In this document: piece after piece, positions 36,856-45,696 of the stretch
How positions within the stretch are numbered: the stretch's first letter is position 1
Layout: the number at the start of each line of letters is the position of its first letter
Source of the DNA: UBA668 sp040081465
Lineage (GTDB): Bacteria; Actinomycetota; Acidimicrobiia; Acidimicrobiales; Ilumatobacteraceae
DNA length: 64,000 nt
Reading direction: 5' to 3'
Assembly (NCBI GenBank): GCA_040081465.1
Contig: JBEBGL010000003.1
Location: 186,001-250,000, forward strand
Notes under the pieces: model-generated
The model's input: the letters and a program-made list of their open reading frames with translations, nothing else
Told to the model about the DNA's origin: nothing
Databases searched by the model: none
Program-made: the position numbers and the translations under genes

Positions 36856-38175
36856 TCAACCGCCGGTTATCGCCTCGCCGGCACCGATGTTGGCCCGTTC
36901 AGCCGCCGCGCGTCCGGCGTACCAACCTGCCGCGTTGAGTCGGCGTCCACGCCGAACGGTTGTAGTAGGAAATGCTTCCTCGTACGCCGCGTCGACGGCG
37001 GCTTGGCGTTCGGCGAGAATCGGCACCAACGCCGTGCCGTAGGTTTGTTGGGCGTCGGTCGCGATGCAATCGCGAGCCGCCTCTAGTCGTTCAGTGATGC
37101 GGTCTGCGAACGCAATCAAGAACGCACGTCGAAAGGGTGCGGTGCGCAAGTGTGGTTGCTGCATGGTGGCCTGCGCCGAAGCATGGGTTGCCTGAACGAG
37201 CAGCGACGTGAACAACACGTCGGTCAGGCGTAGGTCGACAGGGAAGCCGACGAGCGTGCTGAACCCGCACTTTGGCCCCCAAACCGCTCGCACGCCGTTG
37301 ACCGATGCAATCGCCGAGAGGAAGGTTGCCTTCTCGTCGCCGTATGGATTATCGATGTGGACTCGGCGCGACTCGATTCCGGCTGCGTGGGCCGTCCCTT
37401 TCGCGGCGGAGGCCATCATTGCCGCATCGATGGAATGACGGGTCATCAACTGCTGCGCCTTGGCGGTGAACGTTTCGGCTTCTGCCTCAAAGTCGGTCGC
37501 TTCGGCCTTCGCCAGCATTGCGCGGATGAGGCGCAGCGCCTTCTCGTCAACCTCGCCGGTTCCGATGCGATCGGTGAGTCCGATGTTTGTAGCGCCCCAC
37601 GCCTGTGGCGGATCGATTAGCACCGACACGTGCTGTGAGTGTTGTAGTTGAGCGAGGACTTGAATCGCGGTGGTAAGTGCCTCTTGCGGGTGGAGGCGCT
37701 CGGCTCGAGCCCATGCCGACAGGACGTCACCGGTGCCGCCGCGAATCACACAGGCGCTCGGATCGTAAACACCCATGTCGTCCAGTTGCGCCAGCCACGA
37801 GTGCGGTGCGCGGCTTGCCGCGTCGTGGCGCCGTGAGTGATGTGCAATGAACCGAACGACCATCCGACTCGCGCGGAGCGTCCACTCGCGCTTCACCGTG
37901 TGGACGAGGTCGGCAGGCTGCCACCCGTACTCGAGCAGCAAATCGATGACATTCTGAAGGCGGCGCGTTACAACGGCGCTTGGCCGCTCGGTGTGTTCGG
38001 GTTGGTCGTCTCGTTCGTGAAGTGCGTCGATCACGCTGGCGAACGTCGTCTTGTCAGCGGACGGACCAAAGGCGTAAGCACACGCGATGGTGATTAGTTC
38101 CTCAACTGTTGCGCGCTTGCGATCGGCGGATTGACGCTGCTTTTGTGCACGGCGTTGCTGGCTGTTACGTCCCAT
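36856..38175 (-). CDS. DUF2786 domain protein
   Basis: Around residues 205-245 the sequence LRLIRAMLAKAEATDFEAEAETFTAKAQQLMTRHSID matches the DUF2786 pattern. This domain is of unknown function and common in actinobacteria and their phages. The basic N-terminus (RNSQQRRAQKQRQSADRKR) could contact nucleic acid. The start is placed at the ATG giving MGRNSQQ; an ATG five codons upstream is also possible. It is convergent with korB, 18 bases away. The function is unknown. Confidence 0.75.
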   Translation of the reverse strand: MGRNSQQRRAQKQRQSADRKRATVEELITIACAYAFGPSADKTTFASVIDALHERDDQPEHTERPSAVVTRRLQNVIDLLLEYGWQPADLVHTVKREWTLRASRMVVRFIAHHSRRHDAASRAPHSWLAQLDDMGVYDPSACVIRGGTGDVLSAWARAERLHPQEALTTAIQVLAQLQHSQHVSVLIDPPQAWGATNIGLTDRIGTGEVDEKALRLIRAMLAKAEATDFEAEAETFTAKAQQLMTRHSIDAAMMASAAKGTAHAAGIESRRVHIDNPYGDEKATFLSAIASVNGVRAVWGPKCGFSTLVGFPVDLRLTDVLFTSLLVQATHASAQATMQQPHLRTAPFRRAFLIAFADRITERLEAARDCIATDAQQTYGTALVPILAERQAAVDAAYEEAFPTTTVRRGRRLNAAGWYAGRAAAERANIGAGEAITGG

Positions 38176-38208
38176 AGGGCCGAGCATCACAGAGGGGCGC
38201 GCGAGAGT

Positions 38209-39555
38209 TCAGCCTGTGTAGAACTTGTCCGCGACGCTAAGTGCGTCGTCGAGAATGGCTAGGCCCTCTTCGACCAGTTCGCGACTTGTATTGCATGGCG
38301 GAACCACGTGTAGGCGGTTGAAGTGGGTGAAGGGCCACAAACCCTTTGCCTTGCACGCTGCGGCCAGCTCGGTCATCGGCTTCGTGTCGGCACCCGATGC
38401 GTTGTAGGGGACTAGCGGTTCGCGCGTGGCGCGATCCTTCACGAGCTCGATTGCCCAGAACACGCCGAGACCGCGTACTTCGCCGACGCTCGGATGATTG
38501 GCCATCAGCTTTTCAAGGCCCGGAGCGATCACGTCGGTGCCGAGCATGCGTGCATGTTCGATGATGCCTTCTTCTTTGAAGATGTTGATGCTGGCGACGG
38601 CCGATGCGCACGCGAGTGGATGGCCCGAATACGTGAGCCCGCCGGGGAAGGCGCGATCCTTGAACGAGTCGGCGATCGCGCGACTGATCACGACGCCACC
38701 GAGCGGCAGGTAGCCAGAGTTTGAACCCTTCGCGAAACAAACGAGATCGGGTTGCACGCCCCACCTCTGATACGCGAACCACTCGCCGCAGCGGCCGAAG
38801 CCGGCCATCACTTCGTCGCAGATCATCACGATGCCGTGACGGTCGCAGCGATCGCGCACGCCCTGCAAGTAGCCATCGGGTGGTACGAGGATTCCGTTGG
38901 TGCCGACAACGGTCTCGAGAATGATCGCGGCGACGTTGTGTCCGCCCTCGACCATCAACACGTCGTCGAGGTGTGCGAGCGCGCGCTGGCACTCTTCGAC
39001 CTCGTTGGCGCTGTGGAACGCGCTGCGGTATGTGTATGGCCCCCAGAACTTCACCACACCAGGCATGCCTGGCTCGCTGGCCCAGCGGCGTGGGTCGCCG
39101 GTGAGGTTGATCGCACCGCTCGTTGCGCCGTGGTAGCTGCGGTAGTGGCTGAGCACCTTCATCCGGTTCGTGTGCAGCCGCGCCATGCGAACCGCGTTCT
39201 CGGTTGCTTCGGCGCCGCCATTGGTGAAGAACACCATGTCGAGGCCCGCGGCCTCGCTGATCAATCGAGCCGCTTCGCTACGCGCGTCGTTGGCGTGGAA
39301 CGGAGCAACCGTGCACAGTTTGTCGGCGTATTCCTTGATCGCGGCGACGAGCTTCGGGTGCTGATGGCCGATGTTGACGTTGACCAGTTGACTAGAGAAG
39401 TCGAGGTACTTGGTGCCGTCTTCAGTCCAGAAGTGGCTGCCTTCTGCGCGGGTGACGACGGCGGGGTTCAATGCGCCCTGCGCGCTCCACGAATGGAACA
39501 CGTGCTTGCGGTCGTTCTTAAAGGCGTCAGCTGGGTTTGTGTCGAGCGCGTTCAT
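38209..39555 (-). CDS. Class III aminotransferase, possible beta-alanine:pyruvate type
   Basis: This PLP enzyme of 448 residues has the class III (omega-aminotransferase) layout: SSQLVNVNIGHQHP, the substrate-loop NGGAEATENAVRMAR, the PLP-binding DEVMAGFGRCG and the Schiff-base Lys in VCFAKGSNSGYLPLGG. The ATG at 39555 gives the conserved N-terminus; the frame continues to 39612. An enzyme of this group is needed to turn beta-alanine into malonate semialdehyde for MmsA, so it may complete the pyrimidine route. GABA, taurine or putrescine are other possible substrates. Confidence 0.88.
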   Translation of the reverse strand: MNALDTNPADAFKNDRKHVFHSWSAQGALNPAVVTRAEGSHFWTEDGTKYLDFSSQLVNVNIGHQHPKLVAAIKEYADKLCTVAPFHANDARSEAARLISEAAGLDMVFFTNGGAEATENAVRMARLHTNRMKVLSHYRSYHGATSGAINLTGDPRRWASEPGMPGVVKFWGPYTYRSAFHSANEVEECQRALAHLDDVLMVEGGHNVAAIILETVVGTNGILVPPDGYLQGVRDRCDRHGIVMICDEVMAGFGRCGEWFAYQRWGVQPDLVCFAKGSNSGYLPLGGVVISRAIADSFKDRAFPGGLTYSGHPLACASAVASINIFKEEGIIEHARMLGTDVIAPGLEKLMANHPSVGEVRGLGVFWAIELVKDRATREPLVPYNASGADTKPMTELAAACKAKGLWPFTHFNRLHVVPPCNTSRELVEEGLAILDDALSVADKFYTG

Positions 39556-39583
39556 GGATGTCCATGGTAGTACCGTTCGGCAA

Positions 39584-40249
39584 ATGGGCGAGATGGTGAC
39601 TTTCAAAAGCAATGGGCATACATGCGATGGCTACATCGCCGGTTCTGGCCCGGGTGTGCTGGTGATTCAGGAATGGTGGGGTCTCGTGCCGCACATCAAG
39701 GATGTTGTTGACCGCTTTGGCGCTGCGGGATTCACGGCGCTCGCGCCCGACCTGTACCACGGCCAATCGAGCACCGAGTCAGACGGCGCCGGCAAGTTGA
39801 TGATGGCGCTCAACCTGCAACAAGCCGGAAAAGACCTGAGCGGTGCCATCGACTTGCTGCAAGAACGATCGGGTTCGAAGAAGGTCGGAGTCGTCGGTTA
39901 TTGCATGGGTGGAGGGCTGGCGCTGGTAGTCGCATCGCAGCGACCCGACGCGATCGTGGCGTGCGCGCCGTACTACGGAGTTATCCGTTCGGAGTCCGCG
40001 CAGCCCGACTGGTCGAAGATTGAAGCGAAGATTGTCGGCGAGTACGCGGAGAACGATGGTTCCGCAGGTCCCGAGCCGACTCGCGCACTCGAGAAGAAGC
40101 TGCGCGATCTAGGCAAGGACGTGACGATGCACATCCACGCCGGAGCACACCACGGTTTCTTCAACGACAGTCGCCCTGAGGTCTACTCCGCCAGCGACGC
40201 AGCAGAAGCGTGGGACCGCACGGTCGGATTGTTCCGCTCGAAGCTCTGA
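39584..40249 (+). CDS. Dienelactone hydrolase family protein
   Basis: From ATG 39584 the 221-residue alpha/beta hydrolase shows the dienelactone hydrolase hallmarks: VLVIQEWWGLVPHIKDVVDRF near the N-terminus, the nucleophile Cys in GVVGYCMGGGLAL and His in HAGAHHGFFND. An acidic residue is expected near GEYAENDGSAGP. Members open lactone rings or hydrolyse esters and are often of unknown natural substrate. It is divergent from the aminotransferase, 28 bases away. No chlorocatechol genes are nearby. Confidence 0.9.
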   Translation: MGEMVTFKSNGHTCDGYIAGSGPGVLVIQEWWGLVPHIKDVVDRFGAAGFTALAPDLYHGQSSTESDGAGKLMMALNLQQAGKDLSGAIDLLQERSGSKKVGVVGYCMGGGLALVVASQRPDAIVACAPYYGVIRSESAQPDWSKIEAKIVGEYAENDGSAGPEPTRALEKKLRDLGKDVTMHIHAGAHHGFFNDSRPEVYSASDAAEAWDRTVGLFRSKL

Positions 40250-40260
40250 AGACTCGACTT

Positions 40261-41121
40261 CTAACCCAGCTCGGCGATTGCGTTTGCTAGTGCCAACACT
40301 CTTTGCGCGTTGGCTACGTGCAGGTTTTCGATCATCTTGCCGTCGACCGTCACTACGCCGCGGCCCTCCGATGTTGCTTCTTCGAAGGCGGCGATCACTC
40401 GCCATGCGTGCTCGACTTCTTCCTTGCTTGGTGACCAGACCTCGTTGCAGATTTCGACTTGGCCCGGATGAATCAACGTCTTGCCGTCGAAGCCCAACTC
40501 GAAGCCTTGCACGCACTCGGCGCGAAAGGCGTCGAGGTCTTTTACGTCGTTGAACACTCCGTCGAGAATCGTTTTGCCCGCTTCGCGCGCCGCGAGTAAC
40601 GCCGTGGCTAGATGAGGGAGCAGTGGGTAGCGGTCGGGGGCGCCGAGGGCCGCACGCAACTCGCGGGCTAAGTCGTTGGTGCCCATTACTAACGCATCGA
40701 CGCGCCAGAAGCCGGCGATCGCGCGCACGTCGAGGATTGCTGTCGGTGTCTCAACCATCGCCCAGATCTTCATGTCGGCTCGCGCGCCGGCGGCATCGAG
40801 TCGATCGGCGACCTGGGCGAGGTAATCCACCGACGACACCTTCGGAATGACGACGGCCGCAGCGGTCGTTTGTGCCGCAGCGGCGAGGTCGTCGACTCCC
40901 CATGGAGTGTCGAGCCCGTTGCAACGAATCGTTAGCTCGCGCGATCCATACGCACCCGAAGTCACCGCGGCGACGGCGTTCGCCCGCGCAGTCGCCTTCG
41001 CGTCCGGTGCAACGGCATCCTCAAGGTCGAAGATGATCGCGTCGCACGGAATCGTCTTGGCCTTCTCGAGCGCCCGCTCGTTGGCTGCGGGCATGTACAG
41101 GACTGAACGACGCGGCCTCAT
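40261..41121 (-). CDS. CitE-type CoA lyase/thioesterase, short form
   Basis: The 286-residue TIM-barrel protein of the HpcH/CitE family has RRSVLYMPAANERALEKAKTIPCDAIIFDLEDAV, the substrate Arg in LTIRCNGLDTPW, the metal-binding Glu in WAMVETPTAIL and GKTLIHPGQVEICN. Members cleave or hydrolyse malyl-CoA-type thioesters. It starts two bases after the stop of a longer paralogue, the arrangement expected for an Mcl1/Mcl2 (lyase and thioesterase) pair. The choice between citramalyl-CoA lyase and malyl-CoA thioesterase cannot be made by eye. Confidence 0.85.
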   Translation of the reverse strand: MRPRRSVLYMPAANERALEKAKTIPCDAIIFDLEDAVAPDAKATARANAVAAVTSGAYGSRELTIRCNGLDTPWGVDDLAAAAQTTAAAVVIPKVSSVDYLAQVADRLDAAGARADMKIWAMVETPTAILDVRAIAGFWRVDALVMGTNDLARELRAALGAPDRYPLLPHLATALLAAREAGKTILDGVFNDVKDLDAFRAECVQGFELGFDGKTLIHPGQVEICNEVWSPSKEEVEHAWRVIAAFEEATSEGRGVVTVDGKMIENLHVANAQRVLALANAIAELG

Positions 41122-41123
41122 CG

Positions 41124-42167
41124 TCAGAAGCCGTAGGCCTTCGCCAACGCGGGGTCGCGGTCTGCCAACTGGCGAGCCAACGCCACCACTACCTTGCACT
41201 GCTTCACCGACGCGTCGTCTTCCATCTTGCCGTCGAGCATGACTGCGCCGGTGCCGTCGCCCATCGCGTCGATCACGCGCTGTGCTTGCTGCACGTCGGC
41301 GGGGCGAGGACTGAACACGCGCTTGGCGATCTCGATCTGCGAAGGGTGCAGACTCCAGGCGCCGACGCAACCGAGCAGATACGCGTTACGGAATTGGTCT
41401 TCACATGCAACCGTGTCTGCGATGTCGCCGAACGGGCCGTAGAACGGCAACAGTCCGTAGGTGACGCACGCGTCGACCATGCGAGCGAGTGTGTAGTGCC
41501 ACAGATCTTGTTGATAGATCGGCCGCTCGTCGGTGCCGTCTTGTGGATCGGCGCGCACGAGATAGTCGGGGTGGCCGCCACCGACACGTGTGGTCTTCAT
41601 TCGTCGATTGGCGGCGAGGTCGGCCGGCCCCAGTGACAGGCCTTGCATACGCGGTGAAGCCGCGCAGATCGCTTCAACGTTGGTGACGCCGCGGGCGGTC
41701 TCGAGAATCGCGTGCACCATCAGCGGCTTCTTCAGGCCGGCACGCGCCTCGAGTTGCGCCAGCAAGCGATCGACGTAGTGGATGTCTTCCGGCCCCTCGA
41801 CCTTGGGCACCATGATCACGTCGAGCTTGTCGCCAATCTCGGTTACCAGCGTCGTCAGATCGTCGAGCGCCCACGGCGAATCGAGGCTGTTGATACGCGT
41901 CCAAAACTGCGTGCTGCCGAAGTCGACGGTCTTACCGATTTTGACCAGTCCCGCCCGCGCAGCTTCCTTGTCGGCCATCGGGATTGCGTCCTCAAGGTTG
42001 CCCAACAGAATGTCGACTGTGGGTACGAGCTCGGGAACCTTGGCCACCAGCTTGTCGATGTGCGGCGGAAAGAAATGGATGACCCGGCTCGGCCGCACCG
42101 GCAATTCACGAAGGGGTGCGGGAGCACCCGCCGCGAGCGGCTTAAAGAAGTCACGTGGGCTTTTCAC
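41124..42167 (-). CDS. CitE/Mcl-type CoA lyase, long form (malyl-/methylmalyl-CoA lyase-like)
   Basis: The 347-residue protein matches the L-malyl-CoA/beta-methylmalyl-CoA lyase type. It has SRVIHFFPPHIDKL, the acidic LLGNLEDAIPMADKEAAR, INSLDSPWALDDL, the metal Glu in HAILETARGVTNVEAI, SLGPADLAANRR and AWSLHPSQIEIAKRVFSP. In the ethylmalonyl-CoA pathway this enzyme cleaves beta-methylmalyl-CoA to glyoxylate and propionyl-CoA. The start is GTG 42167. It is coupled to the short paralogue downstream. The pathway role is inferred from neighbours. Confidence 0.85.
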   Translation of the reverse strand: MKSPRDFFKPLAAGAPAPLRELPVRPSRVIHFFPPHIDKLVAKVPELVPTVDILLGNLEDAIPMADKEAARAGLVKIGKTVDFGSTQFWTRINSLDSPWALDDLTTLVTEIGDKLDVIMVPKVEGPEDIHYVDRLLAQLEARAGLKKPLMVHAILETARGVTNVEAICAASPRMQGLSLGPADLAANRRMKTTRVGGGHPDYLVRADPQDGTDERPIYQQDLWHYTLARMVDACVTYGLLPFYGPFGDIADTVACEDQFRNAYLLGCVGAWSLHPSQIEIAKRVFSPRPADVQQAQRVIDAMGDGTGAVMLDGKMEDDASVKQCKVVVALARQLADRDPALAKAYGF

Positions 42168-42212
42168 ACCGCAAGACTTTCACACGGCGTGTTCCCAGTT
42201 AGCTTTCACGGC

Positions 42213-42896
42213 GTGTTAGCGACCAACTTCGACGCAATCCTCTTCGATGCTGGCGGCATTTTCCTGCTGCCAGACCCAACAGTGCTCGGCCCGCTCTTGG
42301 CCTATCACGGTGGTGATCCCTCAGAAGCGGCACACCGGCGCGCCCACTACGCCGGCATGGCGGCGAAGAGCGCCAGCGGCGCGACCGAGAAGTTCTGGGA
42401 CGACTACAACGTCGCGTATGTGCGGGCAGTCGGCGTGTTTGAACATGAGGTCGACCTCGCGGCCGACGTGTTGGGGCGCAGTCGCAACGCTCACACGTGG
42501 CGCTGGCCTATTCCCGAGAGCGTGAGCGCACTACGAAAGTTGCACGCCGCGGGAGTGCCCATGGGCATCATCAGCAACGCCTCCGGCCAAATCGCCGAGG
42601 TATTGGCGCGCAGCGCTGTCTGTCAGGTCGGTGAGGGGTCCGGCACTCCCGTGCGGGTGATCATCGACAGCCACATAGTCGGTGTCGCCAAGCCCGACCC
42701 GCGCATTTTCGATTTCGCGCTCGAGTATTTCATCGGTGTAGAGCGAGCGCGCATCGCGTACATCGGTGACTCGGCCACCATGGATGTCGGTGGCGCGCGA
42801 GCCGCTGGCCTGCACCCGATTCTGCTTGACCCGTACGACGATCATGCCGGTGCCGATTTCGACCGTTTGCGCAGTTTGGAAGAATTGATCGCATGA
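42213..42896 (+). CDS. HAD-superfamily hydrolase
   Basis: Starting at GTG 42213 the 227-residue product has HAD motif I as ILFDAGGIFLLPD (nucleophile Asp, with Gly in place of the usual second Asp), motif II in GIISNASG, the Lys in GVAKPDPRIF and motif III in AYIGDSATMDVGGARAAG. Loss of the second Asp of DxD weakens the standard phosphatase mechanism and is seen in some dehalogenase-like or atypical members. It overlaps the following methyltransferase gene by four bases. The substrate is unknown. Confidence 0.88.
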   Translation: MLATNFDAILFDAGGIFLLPDPTVLGPLLAYHGGDPSEAAHRRAHYAGMAAKSASGATEKFWDDYNVAYVRAVGVFEHEVDLAADVLGRSRNAHTWRWPIPESVSALRKLHAAGVPMGIISNASGQIAEVLARSAVCQVGEGSGTPVRVIIDSHIVGVAKPDPRIFDFALEYFIGVERARIAYIGDSATMDVGGARAAGLHPILLDPYDDHAGADFDRLRSLEELIA

Positions 42897-43555
42897 CCGG
42901 CGCTCGCGTCAGCGATGCATGGGACGAATGGCGAGCACGAGTCAACCTCGACGAGTACCACGTGCGTTGGCAGCAAATGGAACAGCGCGGCGAGGCATCG
43001 CACGGCGAAGCCGACTTCATCGAGTCGCTTCATCCAACCAGTGTGCTGGACGCCGGCTGCGGAATGGGTCGCGTGGCAATCGAGCTACACCGGCGTGGCA
43101 TCGACGTCGAGGGCGCCGATCTCGATAATGACCTGCTCGCGTACGCACGCACAGACGCGCCGCACATCACGTGGCATTTCGCGGACCTTGCGACGGCGTC
43201 ACTCGGCCGCACGTATCAACTGATCGCGATGCCAGGCAATGTGATGCTCTTCTGTCGCGCAGAGGCCCGCACCAAGATTGTCGCCAACCTGGCGAGTCAT
43301 CTCAGCGACTACGGATTGTTGGTCGCCGGCTTCTCGTTGCGGACTGACGCGGAAGCGCTGACGCTGAACGATTACGACGCGGCCTGCGCCGCTGTCGACC
43401 TTGAGTTGGTAGATCGCTACGCGACTTGGGAGCGAGCGCCGTTTGAGGGCAGCGACTATGCAGTCTCGGTGCACAAGCGGCGGGCGATCACCTTTAAACA
43501 CAGTGTCTCGTCGGCGCCTTCGAAAATTGACAGCACGCGCGCGTCGACGAAATAG
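42893..43555 (+). CDS. Class I SAM-dependent methyltransferase
   Basis: The 220-residue protein has the SAM-binding glycine loop VLDAGCGMGRVAIELHRRG and motif II acidic residues VEGADLDNDLLAYAR. Later come ITWHFADLATASL and YQLIAMPGNVMLF, the usual Rossmann order. The substrate is unknown. It starts with an ATGA overlap with the HAD gene, so the two are cotranscribed. Its last 100 bases run antisense into the acyl-CoA dehydrogenase gene, and the tail they encode (TFKHSVSSAPSKIDSTRASTK) looks non-conserved. Confidence 0.88.
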   Translation: MTGARVSDAWDEWRARVNLDEYHVRWQQMEQRGEASHGEADFIESLHPTSVLDAGCGMGRVAIELHRRGIDVEGADLDNDLLAYARTDAPHITWHFADLATASLGRTYQLIAMPGNVMLFCRAEARTKIVANLASHLSDYGLLVAGFSLRTDAEALTLNDYDAACAAVDLELVDRYATWERAPFEGSDYAVSVHKRRAITFKHSVSSAPSKIDSTRASTK

Positions 43556-45072
43556 CGCGACACGGGGAACTCTTCGGCGTAGCCCATTCCGCCGTGAATC
43601 TGCATGGCCTCGCGCGTGACCCACTCGGCGGCCTTGCACGCGAACGCCTTAACCATCGCCGCTTGCGCCGTCCCGCCACCCTCGGCCATGAGGCGAGCAA
43701 CGCGATACGCGGACTGACGACCGGCTTGTATCAACATCACCATGCGGCCGAGCTTCACCTGCGTTAGTTGATAGTCGGCAATCGGCGCGCCGAACACCTT
43801 GCGGTTGCGCGCGTAGTCGACGGCAGCTTCGTACGCGGCCTGCATCACGCCGACGGCGCGCGCCGCGGTTTGCAGTCGCCCGTTCTCGAAACCGGCCATC
43901 TGCATGCCGAATCCCTTACCAACGCCTTCCGCCTCGCCGAGCAGGTTGGCCATCGGCACCCACCAATCGACTAGCGAGACCTCGTAGCTGTGCATGCCGC
44001 GATACCCGATGGTGTCGATCGCGCGGCCCTCCATCGTGCCGACAACGCCATCCGCACGTGGCGGCTGGCTGAACGCAAACGCATGACCCTCACCGCGCGG
44101 CTTTGGAACGATGAACAGGCTGAGCCCGCGATTGCCCTTCGACGTGTCGCTATCGGTGCGAGCTAGCAACGCGAGCACGTCGGCCCGCGCACCGAACGTG
44201 CACCACGTCTTGACGCCGTTGATCACGAAGCCCTGTTCGCCGTTAGGCCCTGGCGCTGCCGTCGCACTGACCTTGAGGTTCGCGACGTCACTGCCGTAGT
44301 CGGGTTCGGTTACCGCGACCGCTGGCATTACTTCGGCAGCGGCCAACTTTGGCAACCACTCAGACTTCTGTGCTTCGGTGCCACCGCTCAAGAGTGCGCG
44401 CGTCAGGATCTCGGGCCGCGTGATCAACGACCCGCCGATGCCCAGCGAACCGCGACTCAACTCCTCGGTCGCCACGACCATCGCGATGTACTCGTTGGAT
44501 CCGCCCTCGCTGAAGCCGCCGTACTCGGCCGGCACGCTGAGGCCGAAGGCGCCCATCGCCGCTAAGCCCTGGACAATCTCCTCGGGTACATCGGCGTTCT
44601 CGCGATGTACGCGTTCGGCCTGTGGTTTGATCACCTTGTCGGCGAAGCTGCGGAAGGTATCGGCGACCATCGTCATCTCATCGTCGAGGTGTAGCGGGCC
44701 AGGCGTTTCAGCGAGCGACGCGACGAACTCGGGTGCGCGGAACTTCTCAAGCACCGGGTGGGCGGCCCGCAGGGGAGCAACTGCAACACCCCAAAGCGAT
44801 TCGCGCCCGGCGATTCGATTAATCAGGTCGTGCACCATGTCGGCGGTGAAGGCGCATGCGATGCGTGCCTCGATCGCGCCATTTCGCCCGTAGTCCAGCA
44901 ATGCTCGAGCTGCCGCGACTTGCGCCGCAGCGTGCGCCACGTCGTATGCAAGAACTTGGTTCGCGTCGGGTCCGCCTTTGGCGGTCAGCGTTCGGACGCC
45001 GCCGTCGACGACGGTGGCCGCAAGGTCGATTGCGTCCCCCGCCGCTGACAGATCGGTATCAGAGATTTCCAC
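43456..45072 (-). CDS. mcd: Long-form acyl-CoA dehydrogenase, methylsuccinyl-CoA dehydrogenase-like
   Basis: The C-terminal 400 residues are a normal acyl-CoA dehydrogenase (AVTEPDYGSDVANL flavin loop, GYRGMHSYEV, AMQIHGGMGYAEEFPVSRYFVDARVLSIFEGADE). The extra N-terminal helical domain of about 140 residues is characteristic of (2S)-methylsuccinyl-CoA dehydrogenase of the ethylmalonyl-CoA pathway. The expected catalytic Glu lies in IFEGADE. The start is uncertain: GTG 45072 is chosen, and GTG 45108 would abut the divergent LOG start. Two Mcl-type lyases nearby support the pathway call. A general acyl-CoA dehydrogenase remains possible. Confidence 0.82.
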   Translation of the reverse strand: MEISDTDLSAAGDAIDLAATVVDGGVRTLTAKGGPDANQVLAYDVAHAAAQVAAARALLDYGRNGAIEARIACAFTADMVHDLINRIAGRESLWGVAVAPLRAAHPVLEKFRAPEFVASLAETPGPLHLDDEMTMVADTFRSFADKVIKPQAERVHRENADVPEEIVQGLAAMGAFGLSVPAEYGGFSEGGSNEYIAMVVATEELSRGSLGIGGSLITRPEILTRALLSGGTEAQKSEWLPKLAAAEVMPAVAVTEPDYGSDVANLKVSATAAPGPNGEQGFVINGVKTWCTFGARADVLALLARTDSDTSKGNRGLSLFIVPKPRGEGHAFAFSQPPRADGVVGTMEGRAIDTIGYRGMHSYEVSLVDWWVPMANLLGEAEGVGKGFGMQMAGFENGRLQTAARAVGVMQAAYEAAVDYARNRKVFGAPIADYQLTQVKLGRMVMLIQAGRQSAYRVARLMAEGGGTAQAAMVKAFACKAAEWVTREAMQIHGGMGYAEEFPVSRYFVDARVLSIFEGADETLCLKVIARRLCTETA

Positions 45073-45108
45073 GATGGCGAGGCTACTGAGATGTGCGATG
45101 CTGCCCAC

Positions 45109-45696
45109 ATGATTCGGGTTTGCGTCTATTGCGGTTCCAACGAAGGCAGCTCCGCTGCGTTTGCTACAAGCGCTCGCCAGCTCGGCACAGCCTTAGCGAA
45201 CCGCGGCATAGGAATGGTTTTCGGTGGCGGCAGCGTTGGCCTCATGGGTATTGCCGCCGATGCGGCGATGCAGGCTGGTGGCGATGTGACCGGAGTTATC
45301 ACAGAACAACTGGTAGGCGCCGAGGTTGCGCACCGAGCACTCACGACCCTCGAGATCGTGCCGACGATGCACGAACGCAAAGCGAGGCTGTGCGACCTGG
45401 CCTCCGGATTCATCGTCTTGCCGGGAGGTTTCGGCACGGTCGACGAATTCGCGGAGATGCTCACCTGGAACCAACTCGGAATCATCGCCAAGCCGGTCGT
45501 GTTGCTCGATGTCGCGGGCTACTGGTCGCCGCTGTTCGACTGGATGGATGGCGCTGTCGCCGCCGGCTTTGTGCGACCTGCCCATCGGATGCTCGCGCAG
45601 CGCGCCCGCAACGTCGATGAAGCGATCGCGCTCGCAACAAGCCCCGTGCCCGACACTCCGCACAAGTGGCTCGACCGCGATCCGGTTCGACCGTAA
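45109..45696 (+). CDS. LOG family protein (nucleotide 5'-monophosphate phosphoribohydrolase)
   Basis: The signature GGGSVGLMG and PGGFGTVDEFAEMLTWNQLG mark the LOG/TIGR00730 group, which releases free base and ribose 5-phosphate from N6-modified AMP or related nucleotides. The first residues, IRVCVYCGSNEG, are typical. ATG 45109 is chosen over 45091 because it gives this conserved start. Its stop abuts the kdpE stop with no gap. Confidence 0.92.
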   Translation: MIRVCVYCGSNEGSSAAFATSARQLGTALANRGIGMVFGGGSVGLMGIAADAAMQAGGDVTGVITEQLVGAEVAHRALTTLEIVPTMHERKARLCDLASGFIVLPGGFGTVDEFAEMLTWNQLGIIAKPVVLLDVAGYWSPLFDWMDGAVAAGFVRPAHRMLAQRARNVDEAIALATSPVPDTPHKWLDRDPVRP

